DNA of 7,123 bases, taken from assembly GCA_028694715.1 (NCBI GenBank), contig JAQVKJ010000064.1:1-7123 (forward strand), in the 5' to 3' direction. Each line of letters starts with the position of its first letter. Positions within the stretch are counted from its first letter, which is position 1. The DNA comes from Weeksellaceae bacterium (GTDB lineage: Bacteria; Bacteroidota; Bacteroidia; Flavobacteriales; Weeksellaceae). Under the pieces are notes generated by a model, which saw only the letters and a list, made by a program, of their open reading frames with translations, was not told where the DNA came from and searched no databases. The position numbers and the translations under genes were made by a program. This document shows positions 2,939 through 7,123 of the stretch, piece by piece.

Positions 2939-5059
2939 TTACTTTTTCAAATACAAATCAAAATAATCAGTAATCTTCTGCATCAGATGCACACGGTCTT
3001 TTCCGCGAACATTGTGTTCATAACCGGGATACACAAAGTAATCGACCTGCACACCGTTTGAAACCGCTTCTCTCAAAAAATTAATCGAATGCTGCCAAAC
3101 CACCACCGGATCATCCGTTCCGTGAATCAATAGCAGTTTTCCTTTCAGGTTTTGGGTTTTGTCCATCAGCAGGCTGTTGGCATAACCTTCGGGATTGGTT
3201 TGTGGTGTGTCCATATATCTTTCGCCGTACATGATTTCGTACATGCTCCAGTCCAGAACCGGCCCACCTGCTACACCCACTTTGAACACATCGGGTTTTC
3301 TGAGCATAAACGAAGTGGTCATGAATCCGCCGTAACTCCAGCCGTGAATCCCCATCCGTTCAGCGTCCACAAAGGGTTTTGATTTCAAGAACTCAACGCC
3401 TTTCATTTGGTCGGCCATTTCAATTTCTCCCAGATTTCTGAAAATCGCTTGTTCAAATTCAAGCCCTCGATTGGCACTTCCTCGACCGTCCATCACCCAA
3501 ACCACAAAACCGTTCTGCGCCAAATAATCGTACCAGAGATTTCCGCTTGCCGGAAAACGGTTCAAGTTCATCTGTGCGTGGGGACCGTTATACAAATACA
3601 CAATCACCGGATATTTTTTGGTGGCATCAAAACCGGTCGGATAAATCAGTTTTCCGTACAAATCACTTCCGTCATCTGCTTTCAATGTCACATTTTCAAC
3701 CTTCGGCATATCGTAATCCGCCAAGGGGTTTTTAGCTGTCAGTAAATTTTTTTTGAATTTTTTATCGGTAGAAATCAAATCGATTTTCCTCGGGGTTTGT
3801 TCGTTCGACCAAACATCCAACACATAAGTTCCGGTGGTATTGGCCATAAAAGAATGATAACCCGGTTCGGAATCGATTCTCTCCATTTTTCCACTTTCCC
3901 AATTCACCGAATACAGATGCCTTTCCATTGCACCGTCCTTGGTGGTAGCAATCAACAATTGTTTTTGTGAGTCGTTTTTACCAACAATTTCATTCACAGT
4001 CCAATTGCCTTTTGTGATTTGATTGAGCAGTTTTCCATTCATATCGTAGCGGTACAAATGCATCCATCCGTCGCGCTGACTCCACCAAACGAATTCTTTG
4101 CCGTTGGGCAAAAAATACAGTTCGTGCATGGGTTCCACATATTTGTCGTCTTTTTCTTCAAACAGGGTTTTGATGAATTTACCGCTTTGAGCGTCGTATT
4201 GATTCAATTTCATGTGGTTTTGGTCGCGGTTGAGTACGGCAATGAAAATCGATTTCTCGTCCGGGCTCCAGCTTACACAAGTCAGGTATTGGTCTTTGGG
4301 AACACCGGTTTCTAAGAAAGTCGTTTTTTGTGTTTTAGGATTATAAACACCCAGAGTCACTTGGTGAGAAGTCCGTCCGGCAAAGGGATATTTGATGTTC
4401 TTGTTCACTGCCGGTGTAGTTGACCAGTCCACAATCGGGTAATCTTCCACCATCGACTGATCCATGCGGTAAAAAGCAAGTAGATTTCCTTTGGGCGAAA
4501 AGAAAATTCCGTGGCCTATCCCAAATTCATCTCTGTGCACAGATTTTCCGTTGACTATGTCCTCACTGCCGTCTGTTGTCAACTGATGCAGCTTGCCATT
4601 GCTGTCTTGTAGGAACAGATTGTTGTCGAGTACGAAAGCGAATGAATTGGTTTGTGTATGGTAATTTTGGTCTTCGGCTCCTTCCGGAAGTTCAATCCAC
4701 AATGAGGATTTACGGCTGTTGAGATCCCAACGCATGATTTGTTGTCCGTTGGCATAAAAAGCGGTGTTACTGTCTAACCATCTGAGAAAAGGAACGGTGT
4801 TCATCGTAAAGTCCGAAGGCTTGGCGATGGTATCGACTTTCATTTCTGGAACCGAGCGCATGAACAATACATTTCCCTTTGTTGTGCTGACCGCTTCGGT
4901 GAAGGCATCCCTGTCGGGGATCCAGTTGAGTTGCCATATATTTTCTACCCTTAGATTCGTACCCAAACCGAGCACCGCTTCTTGCATGCTCAGTTTTTTC
5001 TGCTGCCCAAATGACGGCAGAAAACTCAATAATACGATGAACAGACATGTCTTTTTCAT
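2939..5059 (-). CDS. Secreted S9B prolyl tripeptidyl/dipeptidyl peptidase (DPP-IV/PtpA-like)
   Basis: A serine exopeptidase that removes N-terminal di- or tripeptides after proline. The frame is open to an ATG at 5116, but Met at 5059 starts a typical signal peptide (MKKTCLFIVLLSFLPSFG, then QQ), giving 706 residues, normal for the family. Numbering from that Met: an N-terminal beta-propeller (about 30-460) has the substrate amino-terminus motif HRDEFGIGHG with Glu178, and the FYRMDQSMV segment typical of the Porphyromonas PtpA-like branch. The C-terminal alpha/beta hydrolase has the oxyanion-hole Tyr490 (YNGPHAQ), nucleophile Ser575 (GWSYGG), Asp650 (HGTDDPV) and His682 (GYEHNV). The triad is complete. 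It probably works in the periplasm or at the outer surface on peptides used as nutrients. Exact specificity (di versus tri) cannot be read from sequence. Confidence 0.95.
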   Translation of the reverse strand: MKKTCLFIVLLSFLPSFGQQKKLSMQEAVLGLGTNLRVENIWQLNWIPDRDAFTEAVSTTKGNVLFMRSVPEMKVDTIAKPSDFTMNTVPFLRWLDSNTAFYANGQQIMRWDLNSRKSSLWIELPEGAEDQNYHTQTNSFAFVLDNNLFLQDSNGKLHQLTTDGSEDIVNGKSVHRDEFGIGHGIFFSPKGNLLAFYRMDQSMVEDYPIVDWSTTPAVNKNIKYPFAGRTSHQVTLGVYNPKTQKTTFLETGVPKDQYLTCVSWSPDEKSIFIAVLNRDQNHMKLNQYDAQSGKFIKTLFEEKDDKYVEPMHELYFLPNGKEFVWWSQRDGWMHLYRYDMNGKLLNQITKGNWTVNEIVGKNDSQKQLLIATTKDGAMERHLYSVNWESGKMERIDSEPGYHSFMANTTGTYVLDVWSNEQTPRKIDLISTDKKFKKNLLTAKNPLADYDMPKVENVTLKADDGSDLYGKLIYPTGFDATKKYPVIVYLYNGPHAQMNLNRFPASGNLWYDYLAQNGFVVWVMDGRGSANRGLEFEQAIFRNLGEIEMADQMKGVEFLKSKPFVDAERMGIHGWSYGGFMTTSFMLRKPDVFKVGVAGGPVLDWSMYEIMYGERYMDTPQTNPEGYANSLLMDKTQNLKGKLLLIHGTDDPVVVWQHSINFLREAVSNGVQVDYFVYPGYEHNVRGKDRVHLMQKITDYFDLYLKK

Positions 5060-5317
5060 TTCGGATTTTTCTAAATTAATACACAAAAATCCCAAAAAGA
5101 ATTGAAACCGACCCAATGTAGCCTTGATTTATTTTCTCGATTCTAACCCCTCAAAGGATGACAATCCCATGCGCCGAATGCATTCAACCTTCATAAAGTC
5201 GCTCTGAATTCATTGACCATACCGACCTTAAAATTGGATACTGTAATTCAATGCTTGACCAAATACCCATGCTACTATTTTATAAAACCCATCGTCTCAG
5301 AATTCCCACCAAAACAC

Positions 5318-5325
5318 TAAATTTG
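5318..5325 (+). promoter_or_regulatory. -7 promoter box of ruvX, near-leaderless start
   Basis: TAAATTTG is a perfect TAnnTTTG match ending 4 nt before the ATG at 5330. The usual distance from this box to the start of transcription would place it at or next to the A of the ATG. No clear -33 TTG is visible. The rest of 5060-5317 shows nothing I can support. Confidence 0.5.
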
Positions 5326-5329
5326 CCCA

Positions 5330-5743
5330 ATGTCAAGAATCCTCGCCATCGATTATGGAATGAAAAGAACCGGACTCGCGGTCACCGACGAACTGCAACT
5401 CATTGCCAATCCACTCGATACAGTACCCACCGAAAAACTCAATGATTTTCTCCAAAAATACTTGACTGAAAACAAGGTGCAAGAAATCGTGGTCGGACTG
5501 CCGATGAGAATGCACGGTGTCGTCGGTCAACTGGAAGTCCAAATCCAAAAATTCATCGATGGGTTCCAAAAGGACCATCCCGAAATTCCGGTTTTCAGAC
5601 AGGACGAATCCTTTACTTCCATCATGGCCTCCAAAGCCATTTTTGAGTCGGGAGCCAAAAAGAAAAAAAGACGGGACAAATCGCTGATTGACAAAGTGAG
5701 TGCCACCTTGATTCTTCAATCCTACATGGAAAGCAAGACTTGA
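5330..5743 (+). CDS. ruvX: RuvX/YqgF: pre-16S rRNA nuclease, putative Holliday junction resolvase
   Basis: A 137-aa protein of the normal YqgF/RuvX size, with an RNase H-like fold. E. coli YqgF is involved in 16S rRNA 5'-end maturation. The first strand ILAIDYGMKRTGLA (4-17) carries catalytic Asp8. IVVGLPMRMHG (53-63) is the second signature. QDESFTS (91-97) carries Glu93, and GAKKKKRRDKSLIDKVSATLILQSY (split at residue 120) gives Asp121 near the C-terminus. The third motif usually reads D-E-R; here the Arg is replaced by Ser94. The acidic residues are intact, so activity is likely. It is monocistronic in this window, divergent from the S9 peptidase and convergent with the glycan pair, whose stop lies 22 nt away. 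Confidence 0.93.
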   Translation: MSRILAIDYGMKRTGLAVTDELQLIANPLDTVPTEKLNDFLQKYLTENKVQEIVVGLPMRMHGVVGQLEVQIQKFIDGFQKDHPEIPVFRQDESFTSIMASKAIFESGAKKKKRRDKSLIDKVSATLILQSYMESKT

Positions 5744-5765
5744 TTTTGACTGGAATTCAAGAAGA

Positions 5766-6353
5766 TTATTGAATGATTTTTGCCGGATTTCCAACCACTG
5801 TCGCACCGTCGGGCACATCTCTGATGACCACGGCACCTGCGCCTATGGTGCACCATTTTCCGATTTTTATGCCTTGAATCACCGAAGCACCAATGCCAAT
5901 CTGACTGCCTTCGCCCACAATGACATTGCCTGCCAAGGACGCCGAGGGTGAGACATGCACAAAATCTCCGATTTCGCATTCGTGTTCGACGACTGCATTT
6001 GAATTGATGATACAGTGTTTTCCGATTTTCGCTTCAGAATTGACGAGTGCACCGGCCATCACCACCGTTCCTTCGCCCGTCACTGCGCTGACTGAGAGCT
6101 GTGATGCCGGATGTCGCAGAACAGGATAACGAAAACCCGGAAACCGTTCTACTATGTTTTTTCGGCTCTGATTGTTGCCCACCGAAATAATCACTTCGGC
6201 CTGTGGAGTCTCCGGCACTTCGTGAATGACTTCGTGACCGAGCAAAGTTCGTTTGTTGACATCTTCATCTATCACTGCGGTGATTTCGATTTGATTGATT
6301 TTTGCTATCTCTGCCACCACCTTTCCGTGTCCGCTCGCTCCAAATAAATACAT
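5766..6353 (-). CDS. PglD-type sugar O/N-acetyltransferase with left-handed beta-helix
   Basis: A 195-aa protein of the NeuD/PglD family, which acetylates an amino sugar nucleotide using acetyl-CoA. The N-terminal nucleotide-sugar binding part has MYLFGASGHGKVVAE (1-15). From about residue 88 hexapeptide repeats (IGKHCI, IGDFVH, VGEGSQIGIGAS, IGKWCTIGAGAVV) form the beta-helix. NSNAVVEHECEIGDFVHVSP contains the catalytic His124 and a second His133. The end, GNPAKII, is typical. I chose Met at 6353 because family members start right at this strand; it begins 4 nt after the stop of the preceding gene. ATG 6371 would add six residues and overlap that gene. It is translated with the phosphoglycosyl transferase just upstream, matching the PglC/PglD arrangement of diacetamido-sugar glycan pathways. 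The matching aminotransferase is not in this window. Confidence 0.9.
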   Translation of the reverse strand: MYLFGASGHGKVVAEIAKINQIEITAVIDEDVNKRTLLGHEVIHEVPETPQAEVIISVGNNQSRKNIVERFPGFRYPVLRHPASQLSVSAVTGEGTVVMAGALVNSEAKIGKHCIINSNAVVEHECEIGDFVHVSPSASLAGNVIVGEGSQIGIGASVIQGIKIGKWCTIGAGAVVIRDVPDGATVVGNPAKIIQ

Positions 6354-6357
6354 ACTA

Positions 6358-6963
6358 TCAGTTATTGCCATTAAATTCCTCGATTGTCGCCTGTCCGTGC
6401 TGAGAAATTCCTTCGCCGGCAACAACTTTTTTCAGTGTCAAAAATACAATTTTCATGTCCAATCCAAAAGAAATATTTTCGATATACCACACATCATAAT
6501 CAAATTTCTGCTGCCAGCTGATTGCATTCCGACCGTTGACTTGTGCCCAACCGGTAATCCCCGGACGGAGTTCATGTCTTCGTTTGTGTTTCTCACTGTA
6601 TAGCGGCAGATACTTCACCAGCAGCGGTCTGGGTCCTACCAAACTCATCTCGCCCTTGAGTACATTGATAAGCTGCGGAACCTCGTCCAAGGATGTTTTG
6701 CGAACCAGTCTTCCAGCTGCGGTCAATCTTTGTGCATCGGGAAGCAATTGGCCCTGACTGTCCTTTTTGTTGTTCATGGTTCTGAATTTGATGATTCTAA
6801 AAATCTTTTCGTTCCTTCCGGGGCGAGGTTGGATGAAAAAAATCTGGCCTTGGTTGGCCACTGCCAGCACCAAGCATACCAAGACAAAAATCGGGCTGAG
6901 CACAAGCAGTGCCACCAGTGCCGTCATAAAATCCAGAAGCCGTTTAAAGAAATTTCTATACAT
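6358..6963 (-). CDS. Monotopic phosphoglycosyl transferase (PglC/WcaJ-type sugar transferase)
   Basis: A 201-aa short form of the bacterial sugar transferase family, close in size to PglC. It transfers a sugar-1-phosphate from UDP-sugar to undecaprenyl phosphate at the inner membrane, the first step of a surface glycan or glycoprotein oligosaccharide. Residues 1-10 are basic and 13-36 form the re-entrant hydrophobic membrane helix ending in SPIF/LVLA. IKFRTM (58-63), the catalytic Asp-Glu pair at 93-94 (SLDEVPQLIN), LVGPRPLL (108-115) and RPGITGWAQVNGRN (133-146) follow. I chose Met at 6963 rather than ATG 7017, because MYRNFFKRLLDF is the standard family start and the longer form would overlap the end of the Maf gene. 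A TAnnTTTG box lies 15 nt upstream. The downstream gene is translationally close. Confidence 0.93.
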   Translation of the reverse strand: MYRNFFKRLLDFMTALVALLVLSPIFVLVCLVLAVANQGQIFFIQPRPGRNEKIFRIIKFRTMNNKKDSQGQLLPDAQRLTAAGRLVRKTSLDEVPQLINVLKGEMSLVGPRPLLVKYLPLYSEKHKRRHELRPGITGWAQVNGRNAISWQQKFDYDVWYIENISFGLDMKIVFLTLKKVVAGEGISQHGQATIEEFNGNN

Positions 6964-6978
6964 GGTTTGAATGGATGC

Positions 6979-6986
6979 CAAAAGTA
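6979..6986 (-). promoter_or_regulatory. -7 promoter box of the PglC/PglD-type pair
   Basis: On the minus strand TACTTTTG is a perfect TAnnTTTG match ending 15 nt before the start codon at 6963. No TTG is seen at the -33 distance, so the pair may also be transcribed from the upstream Maf gene. Confidence 0.4.
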
Positions 6987-7030
6987 AGAAATTTATCTTC
7001 TTTGTATTTGATTTCAACCAAGACAGTTCA

Positions 7031-7123
7031 TCAGAATTCTTCTGTCATCAGGATTTGGTACAACTTCCTGAGCGGTAGCCCCATTACATTGTAATAATCT
7101 CCCTTTATTCCGCTGACCTGTGT
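7031..7123 (-). CDS. C-terminus of a Maf-family nucleoside triphosphate pyrophosphatase
   Basis: Only the last 30 residues are inside the window; the gene continues beyond the right edge. They read TQVSGIKGDYYNVMGLPLRK (7123 downwards) followed by LYQILMTEEF and TGA at 7031-7033. GDYYNVMGLPL is the conserved C-terminal signature of Maf proteins, which hydrolyse non-canonical or modified nucleotides such as methylated UTP or dTTP. It lies 67 nt upstream of the sugar transferase on the same strand. Which subgroup it belongs to (YhdE or YceF type) cannot be told from this part. Confidence 0.85.
   Translation of the reverse strand, partial: TQVSGIKGDYYNVMGLPLRKLYQILMTEEF

Noticed and set aside
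5060..5116. N-terminal extension of the S9 peptidase to ATG 5116
   Set aside because: The extra 19 residues would precede a complete signal peptide that begins at 5059, so the inner start is preferred.
5739..5761. Hairpin between the convergent ruvX and acetyltransferase genes
   Set aside because: Only 5 bp (CTTGA/TCAAG) with a 13-nt loop and no T run on either strand, so not a credible terminator.

Overview
The window looks like a chromosomal segment from a member of the Bacteroidota, most likely a flavobacterium. The reasons are Bacteroidota-type promoters (TTG near -33 and TAnnTTTG near -7), A-rich leaders without strong Shine-Dalgarno sequences, a prolyl tripeptidyl/dipeptidyl peptidase of the Bacteroidota type, and the C-terminal domain of a flavobacterial-type M16 peptidase. 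No database search was possible, so family names rest on motifs recognised by eye.

Layout. (1) Positions 3-641 (+): C-terminal part of a secreted M16-like peptidase, ending at a strong terminator. (2) 642-1410: no large gene, but two short ORFs, each with its own promoter and terminator: a 42-codon ORF (762-890) and a 35-codon Asn-rich ORF (1214-1321). The second lies between a promoter and a terminator immediately upstream of the tRNA genes, an arrangement like a transcription attenuator. I see nothing supportable in 951-1100. (3) 1411-1950 (+): seven tightly packed tRNA genes in the order Asn(GTT), Glu-like(TTC), Tyr(GTA), Asp(GTC), Phe-like(GAA, no D-arm), His(GTG), Phe(GAA). Several have mismatched stems or a pyrimidine at position 37. 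(4) 1984-2469 (+): a YkuK/DUF458 RNase H-like protein, 33 nt after the last tRNA's CA, with no visible promoter of its own and a terminator behind it. (5) 2522-2875 (+): a stand-alone HIRAN-domain protein, then a terminator. (6) 2939-5059 (-): a secreted S9B prolyl peptidase. (7) 5330-5743 (+): RuvX/YqgF. (8) 5766-6963 (-): an acetyltransferase and a phosphoglycosyl transferase forming a PglD/PglC-type pair. (9) 7031-7123 (-): the C-terminus of a Maf-family nucleotide pyrophosphatase. The intergenic stretch 5060-5329 shows only a -7 box for ruvX.

The part most worth attention is 1141-2495. It appears to be one transcription unit: promoter, Asn-rich short ORF, terminator with a possible competing antiterminator, seven unusual tRNAs, and an RNase H-like protein. 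The array includes all four tRNA species that normally carry queuosine (Asn, Asp, His, Tyr), plus Phe twice and Glu. All decode two-codon amino acids. The identity features for His and Tyr are intact while other helices are eroded, which suggests a specialised accessory tRNA set rather than random decay. Its role is unknown: reserve or decoy tRNAs against an anticodon nuclease, or tRNAs with a non-ribosomal use, are both possible. The remaining genes are ordinary housekeeping, secretion and glycan functions.
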